Shown piece by piece: positions 24,971 through 33,498 of a DNA stretch of 64,000 nt (positions are counted from its first letter, which is position 1; each line of letters starts with the position of its first letter). The translations under genes and the position numbers were made by a program. This stretch comes from Variovorax sp037204085. GTDB taxonomy: Bacteria; Pseudomonadota; Gammaproteobacteria; Burkholderiales; Burkholderiaceae_C. The stretch lies in assembly GCF_037204085.1 (NCBI RefSeq), contig NZ_JBBCBW010000010.1:100252-164251 (forward strand), read 5' to 3'. Under the pieces are notes generated by a model. It made no database searches. It had not been told where the DNA came from and was given only the letters and a program-made list of their open reading frames with translations.

Positions 24971-26338
24971 CTATTGACGCTCGGCAGGGGCTATGGTCGT
25001 GGTGATTCGGGCGGCCAAGGCCACCAGCAGCAGCACCGGCACCCCCAGCAGGGCCGTGGCGGTAAAGAACGGGGCGTAGCCGTAGGCATCGACAAAAACA
25101 CCCGAGTAGCCGGCAATGAACTTCGGCAGCAGCAGCATCAACGAGCTGAACAGGGCGTATTGCGTGGCGGAGTAGCTGATGTTCGTCAGGCTGGAGAGAT
25201 AGGCAATGAACGCCGCCGAGGCGATGCCGCCAGCCAGGTTGTCGGCCGACACCACCGCAATCAGCGCCGTGAGGTCGTGCCCGCGCGAGGCCAGCCAGGC
25301 AAACAGCAGGTTGCTGGCGGCGCTGAGCACCGCGCCCAGCATCAGCACGCGCATCACGCCCAGTCGCATCGACAGCACACCGCCGACAAAGGCGCCCACC
25401 AGCGTCATCACCACGCCGTAGATCTTGCTGACCGTGGCCACCTCGTCCTTGGTGAAGCCCATGTCCACGTAGAACGGGTTGGCCATGATGCCCATCACCA
25501 CGTCGCTGATGCGGTAGATGGCAATCAGCGCGAGGATCAGCGCGGCTTGCCACTTGTAGCGGCGAATGAAGTCGGCAAAGGGCTCGATGAGCACGCCCTG
25601 CAGCCACTCGGCCGCGTTCTTTGCTTTGGGCAGCACGCGCCGCGCCGGCTCGGGCGAGAGCAGCACCGTGAGCACGCCGACCGCCATCGAGGCGGCCATG
25701 ACCAGGTAGGCCGTTTTCCAGGCGCCGTTCTGGTAGGCCGCCACACCCGTGACGCCTGCGACCGGCGCCACCTCGGCCCAGGCCGCCACCCACAGCACGC
25801 CGGCGCCCGCCCAGATCATCGCGAGGCGATAGCCTGTTTGATAGGCGGCGGCGAGCGCGGCTTGCTTCCGGGTTTCGGCCGATTCGATTCGGAACGCGTC
25901 CAGCGCAATGTCTTGCGTGGCCGAGCCGAAAGCCACCAGCAGGGCACACCAGATCAGCGGCGCGAGGCCGTGGCGCGGGTCGTTGAGCGCCATGCCGATC
26001 AGCCCCACGATCACCAGCGCCTGCGCCAGCAGCAGCCAGCCGCGCCGGCGCCCCAGCAGCGTGGTGAGCGGCGGCAGCGGCAGCCGGTCGACCAGCGGTG
26101 CCCAGACCCATTTGAAGCCGTAGGCCAGGCCCACCCAGCTCAGGTAGCCGATGGTGGTGCGGTCGATGCCCGCTTCGCGCAGCCGGAAGCTCAGCGTGCC
26201 CAGCACCAGCAGCAGCGGCAGGCCGGCGGAAAAGCCGAGCGCCAGCATGCGCAGGGTGGCAGGCTCGAGATAGACCTTCAGCGCGTCGCGCCAGGGCAGG
26301 GAAGAGGCGGTGGAGGTTTCGGCGGGCTGGGCAGACAT
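24971..26338 (-). CDS. AmpG-like MFS permease
   Basis: 455 residues from the ATG at 26338, with about 12 hydrophobic segments. AmpG-type features near the N-terminus are G-F-S-A-G-L-P-L-L-L and, after helix 2, W-V-G-L-A-Y-G-F-K-W-V-W-A-P-L-V-D; further on come A-T-Q-D-I-A-L-D-A-F-R-I-E. AmpG imports anhydro-muropeptides for cell-wall recycling in the inner membrane. It is convergent with no gene: the ketosynthase operon continues on the same strand 124 bp downstream. An ATG at 26353 is an alternative start. Confidence 0.85.
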   Translation of the reverse strand: MSAQPAETSTASSLPWRDALKVYLEPATLRMLALGFSAGLPLLLVLGTLSFRLREAGIDRTTIGYLSWVGLAYGFKWVWAPLVDRLPLPPLTTLLGRRRGWLLLAQALVIVGLIGMALNDPRHGLAPLIWCALLVAFGSATQDIALDAFRIESAETRKQAALAAAYQTGYRLAMIWAGAGVLWVAAWAEVAPVAGVTGVAAYQNGAWKTAYLVMAASMAVGVLTVLLSPEPARRVLPKAKNAAEWLQGVLIEPFADFIRRYKWQAALILALIAIYRISDVVMGIMANPFYVDMGFTKDEVATVSKIYGVVMTLVGAFVGGVLSMRLGVMRVLMLGAVLSAASNLLFAWLASRGHDLTALIAVVSADNLAGGIASAAFIAYLSSLTNISYSATQYALFSSLMLLLPKFIAGYSGVFVDAYGYAPFFTATALLGVPVLLLVALAARITTTIAPAERQ

Positions 26339-26414
26339 GAACCCCGGATTGTCCATGAGGGCGCGCCGTGCGCCGAGCCGTCTTTTTGTCGGCAATTGTT
26401 CCTATGATCCGCGC

Positions 26415-27281
26415 ATGTGCACACGATGCGAGCTCCTTCTTCCTTCCACGGCTTCTTCAGTCTCCCGTTCCTCGGCCTGGCAGCCGCGGCGGGCCTTCCT
26501 GCTTGCCGCGGCTGGCGTGGCACTGACGGGGCCGGCGCTGGCGCAGGTCAACGTGGGCAATGCATCCGTGGCGCGCAACCTGGTGCCGGCCGACCGGATC
26601 GAGGCCGCCGGCGTCCAGCAATACGGGCAACTGCTCGCGCAGGCGCGCGCCAAGGGTGCGCTCGCGGGCGACGGCAACGCCCAGCTGCAAAGGCTGCGCA
26701 CCATTGCCAACCGGCTGATTCCGTTCGCCACGCCCTGGAACACGCGGGCGCGCGATTGGAAGTGGGAGGTCAACCTCATCGGCAGCAAGCAGATCAATGC
26801 CTTCTGCATGCCGGGCGGCAAGATCGCCTTCTTCACCGGCATCCTCGAGCAGCTCAAGCTCAATGACGACGAGGTGGCGATGGTGATGGGCCACGAGATG
26901 GCCCATGCGCTGCGCGAGCATGCGCGCGCGCGCATGGCCAAGAGCGCCGGCACCGGCGCTGCGCTCTCCATCGGCGCGCAGCTGCTGGGCCTGGGCCAGA
27001 TGGGCGACCTGGCGGCCCGCGCCGGCACGCAGCTGATCACCCTCAAATTCAGCCGCAGCGATGAGACCGAGGCCGACCTCGTCGGCCTGGAGCTGGCGGC
27101 GCGCGCCGGTTACGACCCGCAGGCCTCGGTGTCGCTCTGGAAGAAGATGGCCACGGCGTCCAAGAACCAGGGCGGGCTGAGTTTTCTGTCGACCCACCCG
27201 AGCGGGCCGGACCGCATCCAGAAGCTCGAAGCCAACCTGCCGAAGGTGGAAAAGCTCTACCGCGAAGCCAAGCGGAGCTGA
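26415..27281 (+). CDS. M48-family metallopeptidase
   Basis: 288 residues. The N-terminus (about 25-43) is a signal-like segment (R-R-A-F-L-L-A-A-A-G-V-A-L-T) ending in A-L-A, so the protein is probably periplasmic or membrane-anchored. The zinc motif H-E-M-A-H is at 160-164, with a downstream E-x-E-A-D motif (D-E-T-E-A-D) as third ligand region. It resembles LoiP/YcaL-type quality-control proteases. The start at 26415 was chosen because the signal peptide follows it, and a TATGAT-like -10 box sits at 26403-26408. Confidence 0.9.
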   Translation: MCTRCELLLPSTASSVSRSSAWQPRRAFLLAAAGVALTGPALAQVNVGNASVARNLVPADRIEAAGVQQYGQLLAQARAKGALAGDGNAQLQRLRTIANRLIPFATPWNTRARDWKWEVNLIGSKQINAFCMPGGKIAFFTGILEQLKLNDDEVAMVMGHEMAHALREHARARMAKSAGTGAALSIGAQLLGLGQMGDLAARAGTQLITLKFSRSDETEADLVGLELAARAGYDPQASVSLWKKMATASKNQGGLSFLSTHPSGPDRIQKLEANLPKVEKLYREAKRS

Positions 27282-27323
27282 GGTATCGCCCTGTCCCTGG
27301 CAAAGGGTAGGGCTGGTGTATTA

Positions 27324-27437
27324 CTCCCTCTCCCTCTGGGAGAGGGCAGGGGTGAGGGCAGCGGGCCTCATATAACAGCCGCGCCTCATCGGCCGCACGC
27401 AGCCCTCACCCCAACCCTCTCCCAGAGGGAGAGGGGG
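27324..27437. repeat. REP-like inverted pair, copy 1
   Basis: Two near-identical 34-35-bp units in opposite orientation (27324-27359 and 27402-27435), each containing the internal palindrome CCCTCTCCCTCTGGGAGAGG followed by a GGGGTGAGGGC tail. They are separated by about 42 bp. The same pair occurs at 49738-49848. It lies in the 251-bp gap between the M48 protease and the sigma-54 promoter of atzF. Confidence 0.9.
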
Positions 27438-27482
27438 CAAACCCCCCTGAACAAAATCTGCTGAACGGGACCTCCGATCGCC

Positions 27483-27499
27483 TTGGCACACTGCTTGCA
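27483..27499 (+). promoter_or_regulatory. Sigma-54 promoter upstream of atzF
   Basis: TTGGCAC-ACTGC-TTGCA matches the -24/-12 sigma-54 consensus, with GG at 27485-27486 and GC at 27497-27498 spaced exactly by ten bases. The predicted start point near 27509-27511 gives an untranslated leader of about 22 bases before the atzF ATG. Sigma-54 dependence with an NtrC-type activator would fit nitrogen-limited expression. No obvious activator site was found upstream. Confidence 0.8.
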
Positions 27500-27504
27500 T
27501 CTCG

Positions 27505-27518
27505 ACTTGTACACAAGT
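27505..27518. promoter_or_regulatory. Operator-like inverted repeat at atzF transcription start
   Basis: ACTTGT-AC-ACAAGT is a perfect 6-bp inverted repeat. Its core CTTGTACACAAG resembles TTGT-x2-ACAA sites of FadR-type GntR regulators, and a GntR gene of that type closes the cluster at 38553. It covers the predicted transcription start, a position suited to repression. A near copy sits at the same distance from the second sigma-54 promoter. Confidence 0.6.
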
Positions 27519-27532
27519 TTGGATGCTTTGAT

Positions 27533-29242
27533 ATGGTGCATGAAGAAAACGGATCGGCCGCCGCGGCGTGGATCGCGCGCTTCCCTCGGCCCGTGCCCGG
27601 CGCGGATACGGGAAAAGGCCCGCTCGCCGGCCTGCGCTTTGCCGTCAAGGACAACATCGACGTGGCCGGCGTGCCCACGACCGCCGCCTGTCCGGCCTTC
27701 GACCGCAAACCCTCGGCACACGCGGCCGTGGTGCAGAAACTGCTCGATGCCGGTGCATCGCTTCTCGGCAAGACCAATCTCGACCAGTTCGCCTGCGGCC
27801 TGAACGGCACGCGCTCTCCCTATGGCGAAGTGCCAAATGCCTTCGACCCGCGTTATGTCTCGGGCGGCTCCAGTTCGGGCTCGGCCTATGTGGTGGCCGC
27901 GGGTGAGGTCGACTTTGCGCTCGGCACCGACACGGCCGGCTCGGGCCGCGTGCCCGCCGGGCTCAACAACATCGTCGGCATCAAGCCCTCGCGCGGCTTG
28001 CTGAGCGCCTTTGGTGTGGTGCCCGCTGCGCAGAGCGCGGACTGCGTGTCGATCTTCGCGCGCACGGTCGGCCTGGCTGTCGACGTGCTTCTTGCGGCCG
28101 CGGGCCCGGATGCGCGCGATCCCTATTCGCGCGAACTTGCCTTGCGGAGCGACCCCTTTCCGTCGGCATTCCGCTTCGGCGTGCCCGATACGCTGAGCTT
28201 CTTCGGTGACGTGGAGGCCGAAGCGGCCTTCCGCGACGCACAGGCGCGGCTCGTGGCGCTCGGCGGCACACCCGTGACGATTCCCTTCGCCCCTCTGGCC
28301 GAGGCCGCCGCGCTGCTCTATGAAAGCGCACTGGTGGCCGAGCGCTATGCCGCGGTGCGCGGGTTCTTCGATGCGCACGGCTCCCAGGTCATCGAACCGG
28401 TGCGCGGCATTCTCGAGAGCGGCCGCGGCTACAGCGCCGCCGACGTATTCGAGGCGCAGACAAGACTGCGCGCGCTCGCACAACAGGTCGAGCCGATGTG
28501 GCGTGGCATCGACGTGCTGCTGGTGCCGACCGCGCCCACGCACTACACGCGCGACCAGATGCGCGCCGACCCGGTCGTGCTCAACCGCAATCTTGGCGCG
28601 TACACCAACTTCGTCAACCTGCTGGACTACGCCGCCATCTCGGTGCCGAGTTCGCTGCGTGCCGATGGCCTGCCGTTCGGCATCACGCTGATCGGCCCTT
28701 GCGGCAGCGATCTTGCGCTGGCCGATCTGGGCCAGCGCTATCACCACGCCACCGGCCTGTCGCAGGGCGCCACCGGCTTGCCGCTGCCAGAGCCACGCGC
28801 CATTGCGGGCCTTGGCGTCTCGCAAGCGCAGACGATGCCCATCGCCGTCGTCGGCGCACACCTTTCGGGCATGCCGCTCAACAGCCAACTCACCGACCGC
28901 GGCGCCACGCTGCTGCGTGCCACGACCACCGCGCCACGCTACCGGCTCCACGCCTTGCCCGGCACCGTGCCGCCCAAGCCGGGGTTGCAGCGCAGCGCAG
29001 GCGGCGGTAGCGCCATCGCACTCGAGGTGTGGTCGGTTCCGGTTGCGCAGGTCGGCAGCTTCCTGGCCCTGATTCCGCCTCCGCTGGGGCTCGGCAGCGT
29101 GGAGCTTGCCGACGGCAGCTGGGTGCACGGCTTCATCTGCGAAGGCCATGCGCTGGCCGACGCCGAAGACGTGAGCCACCACGGCGGCTGGCGTGCCTAC
29201 ATCGCGAGCCGCACCGTTTCTTCCCAAGCCATTTCAACCTGA
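27533..29242 (+). CDS. atzF: Allophanate hydrolase
   Basis: 569 residues. An amidase-signature domain (about 30-440) has K39 (F-A-V-K-D-N-I-D), the G-G-S-S-S-G-S-A loop (111-118) and nucleophile S137 (G-T-D-T-A-G-S-G-R). A C-terminal domain (about 450-560) of the allophanate-hydrolase type follows. The enzyme converts allophanate to ammonia and carbon dioxide. No urea carboxylase gene is adjacent; instead biuret-hydrolase-type genes lie in the same cluster, so allophanate most likely comes from biuret. First gene after the sigma-54 promoter at 27483. Confidence 0.93.
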   Translation: MVHEENGSAAAAWIARFPRPVPGADTGKGPLAGLRFAVKDNIDVAGVPTTAACPAFDRKPSAHAAVVQKLLDAGASLLGKTNLDQFACGLNGTRSPYGEVPNAFDPRYVSGGSSSGSAYVVAAGEVDFALGTDTAGSGRVPAGLNNIVGIKPSRGLLSAFGVVPAAQSADCVSIFARTVGLAVDVLLAAAGPDARDPYSRELALRSDPFPSAFRFGVPDTLSFFGDVEAEAAFRDAQARLVALGGTPVTIPFAPLAEAAALLYESALVAERYAAVRGFFDAHGSQVIEPVRGILESGRGYSAADVFEAQTRLRALAQQVEPMWRGIDVLLVPTAPTHYTRDQMRADPVVLNRNLGAYTNFVNLLDYAAISVPSSLRADGLPFGITLIGPCGSDLALADLGQRYHHATGLSQGATGLPLPEPRAIAGLGVSQAQTMPIAVVGAHLSGMPLNSQLTDRGATLLRATTTAPRYRLHALPGTVPPKPGLQRSAGGGSAIALEVWSVPVAQVGSFLALIPPPLGLGSVELADGSWVHGFICEGHALADAEDVSHHGGWRAYIASRTVSSQAIST

Positions 29243-29259
29243 CCGATCGAGGAGTCTTC

Positions 29260-30264
29260 ATGAGCATCCCTGAAAAATCGCCCGCCGCCGCGTCGCGCCG
29301 CCAGTTGTTGCAAGCCGGCGCAGCGGGCTTGGCCGTGCTGGCCGCGCCGGCCATCGTGCGTGCGCAAGCCGCACCGAAGATCCGCATCGGCTTCTGGCCG
29401 GTGGCCGCGGGCCTGCCGTTCTTTGCCGCGGTGGACCGTGGCTACTTCAAGGAAGCGGGCCTCGACGTGGAGCCGCTCAAGTTCGCGGGCGCGCAGCAGG
29501 TCATGGAAGGCATGCTGGCGGGCCGCTGCGACGGCAGTTCCAACGGCACGGGCTCGGCCAACCTCGCCATCGGCGAGATCGCGCAGCCGGGCCTCTTCAA
29601 GATCTTCTGCACCAACCCGAGCAACGCCAAGTTCGTGCTCGACGAATTCATCGTCGCCAAGGACAGCCCGATCAAGACCATGGCCGAGCTGGCCGGCAAG
29701 AAGATCGCTTCGGGCCCCGGCATCCAGAACGTGACCCTGTGCAAGACCATGCTCGAACGCGCGGGCGCCAAGGGCGCCACGGTGAGCGAGCTGCCCATCG
29801 GCCAGCACGTGGCCGCGCTCGTCGCGGGCCAGGTCGACGCCTGCTACACGCTGGAGCCCACCGGCACCGTGGGCCGCATGAACGGCACCACGCGTGTCAT
29901 CGAGGCCGGCGTGGTCGCCAGGTACATCCTGGGCGATCCGATGGCGCCGTGGCACGGCGGCGCGGCCAGCCTCACCAGCGAGTTCATCAAGAAGAACCCG
30001 GAAGTCGCCAAGAAGTACATCGCCGCCTACGCGCGCGGCGTCGAGCTGGTGCGCACCAAGCCCGACGACGCCCGCCAGCACATGAAGGGCTACACCGCCA
30101 TCGAGGGCAAGCTCACGGCCGAAGTGCCTCTCGCGTCGTACATGCTCTACAACGAGTTCAAGCCGAGCGACGTGGCGTACTTCCAGAAGTTCTACGACCT
30201 GTTCACCGAGAAAGGCATCTTCGAGAAGAAGGTGCTGGTGGACGGCCTGCTCTACAAGGCCTGA
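29260..30264 (+). CDS. ABC substrate-binding protein, SsuA/NitT (NMT1) type
   Basis: 334 residues with a twin-arginine-like signal (S-R-R-Q-L-L-Q-A-G-A then hydrophobic, cleavage near A-Q-A). The mature part has I-R-I-G-F-W-P-V-A-A-G-L-P-F-F and D-R-G-Y-F-K-E-A-G-L-D-V-E, as in periplasmic receptors for nitrate, taurine, sulfonates or thiamine precursors. A strong GGAG ribosome-binding site lies 17 bp after atzF. The ligand is inferred to be a urea-derived compound such as biuret, from its neighbours only. Confidence 0.9.
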   Translation: MSIPEKSPAAASRRQLLQAGAAGLAVLAAPAIVRAQAAPKIRIGFWPVAAGLPFFAAVDRGYFKEAGLDVEPLKFAGAQQVMEGMLAGRCDGSSNGTGSANLAIGEIAQPGLFKIFCTNPSNAKFVLDEFIVAKDSPIKTMAELAGKKIASGPGIQNVTLCKTMLERAGAKGATVSELPIGQHVAALVAGQVDACYTLEPTGTVGRMNGTTRVIEAGVVARYILGDPMAPWHGGAASLTSEFIKKNPEVAKKYIAAYARGVELVRTKPDDARQHMKGYTAIEGKLTAEVPLASYMLYNEFKPSDVAYFQKFYDLFTEKGIFEKKVLVDGLLYKA

Positions 30265-30266
30265 CC

Positions 30267-31100
30267 ATGGCCGACGCAAGCACGACCACGGCCGCGCCGT
30301 GGACGCCGCCCGCCGCCGGAGCCACGGCTACGGCCATGCCCAAGCCGCCACTGCGCGACCGGCTGCTGCCCTTCATCGGACCCGTGGTGCTGTTCATCGT
30401 GTGGGACCTGGCGGTGCGGCTCGGCTTCATCAAGCCGATCCTGCTGCCCACGCCCGCCGACACCGTTGCGGCGTTGATCACCGGGCTTGCGGGCGGGCCG
30501 CTGCTCACCGACTTTGCGATGACCGTGTGGCGCACGCTGCAGGCGTTCCTGATTGCGGCGGTGGTCGGCGTGCCGCTGGGCGTGCTGCTCGGCAGCAATG
30601 AGAAGGCCTACCGCAGCGTCGAGTTCCTGATCGACTTCTTCCGCTCCACACCTTCGTCCGCGCTCATTCCGCTGTTCCTGCTGATCTTCGGCGTGTCGGA
30701 CGTCAACAAGGTGGCCATCGCGGCCTTTGGCGCGCTGCTGATCGTGGTGTTCAACAGTGCCTACGGCGTCATCAATGCGCGCAAGCAGCGCGTGATGGCG
30801 GCACGCGTCATGGGCGCCTCGCGCTGGCAGATCTTCAAGGACGTGCTGGTGTGGGAAAGCCTGCAGCCCAGCTTCGTGGGCCTGCGCTCGGCGGTGTCGA
30901 TGGCCTTGGTGATCGTCATCGTGGCCGAGATGTTCATCGGCTCTGACACGGGCCTTGGCCACCGCATCATCGACGCGCAGCAGGTGCTCAACGTGAAGAG
31001 CATGTACGCGGCCATTCTTGCCGCCGGTGCGCTGGGCTATGCACTCAACATTCTTTTTCTTGTGGCCGAGCGCCGCATCGTGCACTGGAGCGGTCGATGA
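30267..31100 (+). CDS. ABC transporter permease, SsuC/TauC type
   Basis: 277 residues with about six membrane segments. The cytoplasmic EAA loop is recognisable as A-A-R-V-M-G-A-S-R-W-Q-I-F-K-D-V-L (about 175-195). It starts 2 bp after the binding-protein stop and overlaps the ATPase gene start by 4 bp. Residues 1-30 are a Thr/Ala/Pro-rich cytoplasmic extension before the first helix. Confidence 0.92.
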   Translation: MADASTTTAAPWTPPAAGATATAMPKPPLRDRLLPFIGPVVLFIVWDLAVRLGFIKPILLPTPADTVAALITGLAGGPLLTDFAMTVWRTLQAFLIAAVVGVPLGVLLGSNEKAYRSVEFLIDFFRSTPSSALIPLFLLIFGVSDVNKVAIAAFGALLIVVFNSAYGVINARKQRVMAARVMGASRWQIFKDVLVWESLQPSFVGLRSAVSMALVIVIVAEMFIGSDTGLGHRIIDAQQVLNVKSMYAAILAAGALGYALNILFLVAERRIVHWSGR

Positions 31101-31930
31101 AAGTGACACCCGACATCGTCGTCAACGGCCCGGTGTATGCCGACGTGCCCAAGCCCGTGTTCAAGCCGGGCCCGGCCGGCACGCACATCACCATTCGCGG
31201 CCTGACCAAGTACTTTGCGGGCTGGCCGCTGTACGAGAACTTCGACCTCGACATTCCCAAGCACAAGATCGTTTCGGTGTTCGGCCCGAACGGCTGCGGC
31301 AAGTCCACGCTCATCAACATGATCGCCGGGCTCATTCCCATCGATGCGGGCGAAATCCTGTTCGACGGCAAGCAGCGCAAGGACACCAAGATCGGCTACG
31401 TGTTCCAGAACTACCGCGAGGCGATGTTCCCGTGGATGCGCACCATCGACAACATCGCCTACCCGCTGAAGCTCGAAGGCCGCAGCAAGGCCGAGGTCGA
31501 CCGGCGCATGGAAGAGCTGGTGGCGTCGTTCGACGTCAAGTTCGACCTGAAGCGCTTTCCGTACGAGCTCTCGGGCGGCCAGCAGCAGACCGCGTCGATC
31601 ATGCGGGCGCTTGCGCCCAACCCCGAGGTGCTGTTTCTCGACGAGCCGTTCTCCGCGCTCGACTTCGAGATGACCCTCTTCATCCGCGAGAAGCTGCAGG
31701 AGGTGTTCATGCAGACCGGCACCACCATGCTGCTGGTGTCGCACGACCTGGAAGAGGCCGTGTACCTGGCCGACGAGGTGCTGCTTTTGACCAAGCGGCC
31801 CACCAAGGTGGCCGAGATTCTGCGCTACGGCGATGCACGGCCGCGCACGGTCGAGACGCTGAGCACCGAGAGCTTTGTTGCAATGAAGAAGCTCAGCCTC
31901 GACATCTTTCAACGCGAGGTGCGCAGATGA
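31097..31930 (+). CDS. ABC transporter ATP-binding protein, SsuB/TauB type
   Basis: 277 residues with Walker A G-P-N-G-C-G-K-S-T, signature S-G-G-Q-Q-Q-T (the usual R of Q-R is absent), and Walker B L-F-L-D-E-P-F-S-A-L-D. A roughly 30-residue N-terminal extension precedes the ATPase domain. It completes the nitrate/taurine-type importer with the two preceding genes, and its stop overlaps the AtzH-like gene start. Confidence 0.92.
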   Translation: MKVTPDIVVNGPVYADVPKPVFKPGPAGTHITIRGLTKYFAGWPLYENFDLDIPKHKIVSVFGPNGCGKSTLINMIAGLIPIDAGEILFDGKQRKDTKIGYVFQNYREAMFPWMRTIDNIAYPLKLEGRSKAEVDRRMEELVASFDVKFDLKRFPYELSGGQQQTASIMRALAPNPEVLFLDEPFSALDFEMTLFIREKLQEVFMQTGTTMLLVSHDLEEAVYLADEVLLLTKRPTKVAEILRYGDARPRTVETLSTESFVAMKKLSLDIFQREVRR

Positions 31931-32307
31931 CCCTGGAAATCAACATCCCCGAAGTGCTTGCCGAAGTGACCGCGGTGTTCGCGCGCTACGAAGAGGCGCT
32001 GGTGACCAACCGCCGCGATGTGCTCGACGAGCTGTTCTGGAACAGCCCGCACACGCTGCGCTACGGCTACGCCGAGAACCACTACGGCCATGCGGCCATC
32101 AGCGCCTTTCGCGCGTCGCTGCCGGTGCAGAGCCCGCCGCGCGAGCTGCTGCGCACTGTCATCACCACCTACGGCCGCGACTTGGCGACCGCCAATACCG
32201 AGTTCCGTCGCGAAGGCAGCCGCCAGACCGGCCGCCAGAGCCAGACCTGGCTGCGCACCGCCGATGGCTGGCGCGTGGCCGCCGCGCACGTGAGCCTGAT
32301 CGACTGA
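31927..32307 (+). CDS. AtzH/HpxZ-like protein (DUF3225, NTF2-like fold)
   Basis: 126 residues matching the DUF3225 family: F-A-R-Y-E-E-A-L-V-T-N-R-R-D-V-L-D-E-L-F then W-N-S-P-x-T-L-R-Y-G and a terminal R-V-A-A-A-H-V-S-L-I-D. HpxZ is encoded with oxalurate metabolism and AtzH with cyanuric acid breakdown, where it is reported to act on dicarboxyurea-type intermediates. Overlapping the ABC ATPase and next to atzF, it probably processes a carboxylated urea compound. Confidence 0.85.
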   Translation: MTLEINIPEVLAEVTAVFARYEEALVTNRRDVLDELFWNSPHTLRYGYAENHYGHAAISAFRASLPVQSPPRELLRTVITTYGRDLATANTEFRREGSRQTGRQSQTWLRTADGWRVAAAHVSLID

Positions 32308-32313
32308 ACACAC

Positions 32314-32330
32314 AGGCACATTTTTTGCAC
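32314..32330 (+). promoter_or_regulatory. Sigma-54 promoter upstream of BMP transporter genes
   Basis: AGGCAC-ATTTT-TTGCA matches the -24/-12 pattern, with GG at 32315-32316 and GC at 32327-32328 spaced by ten bases; the only deviation is A for T before GG. The predicted start near 32339-32341 gives a short leader to the ATG at 32361, which has a good GGAG ribosome-binding site. Second of two sigma-54 promoters in this locus. Confidence 0.72.
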
Positions 32331-32335
32331 CCCAC

Positions 32336-32347
32336 CTTGTATCCAAG
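32336..32347. promoter_or_regulatory. Operator-like inverted repeat at second sigma-54 promoter
   Basis: CTTGTATCCAAG matches CTTGTACACAAG at 27506-27517 in ten of twelve positions. It begins nine bases after the first base of the -12 GC in both promoters. The inverted CTTG/CAAG arms are kept. The shared sequence and spacing suggest one regulator, perhaps the GntR protein at 38553. Confidence 0.6.
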
Positions 32348-32360
32348 ACCGGAGAACGCC

Positions 32361-33479
32361 ATGACCAGCCCCATCAATCGCCGCGAGTCCCTCAAATCCC
32401 TGGCCGCGCTCGGCGCTGCCGGTTCCCTTGGAGGCTGGAGTGCCCTTGCCGACGCACAGGCCAAGCCGCTGACAGTCGGCGTGATCTACGTCGGCGCACG
32501 CGACGACTACGGCTACAACCAGGCGCACGCCATGGCGGCGGCCGAAGTAAAGAAGCTACCCGGAGTGAAGGTGGTGGAAGAAGAGAACGTGCCCGAGACC
32601 GCCGCCGTGCAGAAGACCATGACCGGCATGATCTCGCAGGACGGCGCCAAGCTGCTGTTCCCCACGTCGTTCGGCTACTTCGATCCGCACATCCTTGCCG
32701 TGGCGCCCAAGAACCCCGACGTGCGCTTCTCGCACTGCGGCGGCCTCTGGACAGAGGGCAAGCACCCGAAGAACGCCGGCAGTTTCTTCGGCTACATCGA
32801 CGAGTGCCAGTTCCTGAACGGCGTGATTGCCGCGCACATGACCAAGAGCAACAAGATCGCCTTCGTTGCCGCCAAGCCCATTCCGCAGGTGCTGCGCAAC
32901 ATCAACGCCTTTACGCTCGGCGCGCGCTCGGTCAAGCCGAACATCACGTGCAGTGTGATCTTCACCGGTGACTGGTCGATGGCCGTGAAGGAAGCCGAGG
33001 CCACCAACAGCCTGGCCGACCAGGGCTGCGACGTGTTCACCATGCACGTCGACGGCCCCAAGGTGGTGGTGGAGACGGCGGCCAAGCGCGGCAAGATGGT
33101 TTGCGGCTACCACGCGAGCCAGGCCAAGCTGGCGCCCAATGCGTACCTCACCGGTGCCGAGTGGAACTGGCTCACGGCCTACAAGGCGGCCATCGAGGCG
33201 GCGCAAAGCGGCAAGCCGCATCCGAACTTCCTGCGCGGCGGCCTGAAGGAGGGCTACGTGAAGATGTCCGCCTACGGCCCCATGGTGCTCGACGCTGCAA
33301 AGAAGCAGGCCGACGAGATCAAGGCCAGGATGATCGCCGGCACCTTCGACATCTTCAAGGACGGCATCAAGGACAACAAGGGCGCCGTCGTGGTCCCGGC
33401 CGGCAAGGTGCTGAAGCAGACCGACCTGGAACTGGAAAAGATGAACTACCTGGTCGAAGGCGTGATCGGCTCGGCCTGA
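32361..33479 (+). CDS. BMP-family ABC transporter substrate-binding protein
   Basis: 372 residues with an export signal (N-R-R-E-S-L-K-S-L then hydrophobic to about residue 32). Basic membrane protein (BMP/PnrA) family pattern: V-G-V-I-Y-V-G-A-R-D-D-Y-G-Y-N-Q-A-H near 40 and a C-terminal D-I-F-K-D-G-I-K-D-N-K-G. Family members bind nucleosides and related ring or ureide compounds. The start at 32361 was chosen because of the GGAG site and signal peptide. First gene of the second transporter, behind the sigma-54 promoter at 32314. Confidence 0.9.
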   Translation: MTSPINRRESLKSLAALGAAGSLGGWSALADAQAKPLTVGVIYVGARDDYGYNQAHAMAAAEVKKLPGVKVVEEENVPETAAVQKTMTGMISQDGAKLLFPTSFGYFDPHILAVAPKNPDVRFSHCGGLWTEGKHPKNAGSFFGYIDECQFLNGVIAAHMTKSNKIAFVAAKPIPQVLRNINAFTLGARSVKPNITCSVIFTGDWSMAVKEAEATNSLADQGCDVFTMHVDGPKVVVETAAKRGKMVCGYHASQAKLAPNAYLTGAEWNWLTAYKAAIEAAQSGKPHPNFLRGGLKEGYVKMSAYGPMVLDAAKKQADEIKARMIAGTFDIFKDGIKDNKGAVVVPAGKVLKQTDLELEKMNYLVEGVIGSA

Positions 33480-33498
33480 TTCCGGGTTCATCCTCACC

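Noticed and set aside
27282..27480. NtrC-type enhancer site upstream of the atzF promoter
   Set aside because: I looked for TGCAC-N-GTGCA symmetry and found none convincing; the region is mostly the REP-like pair.
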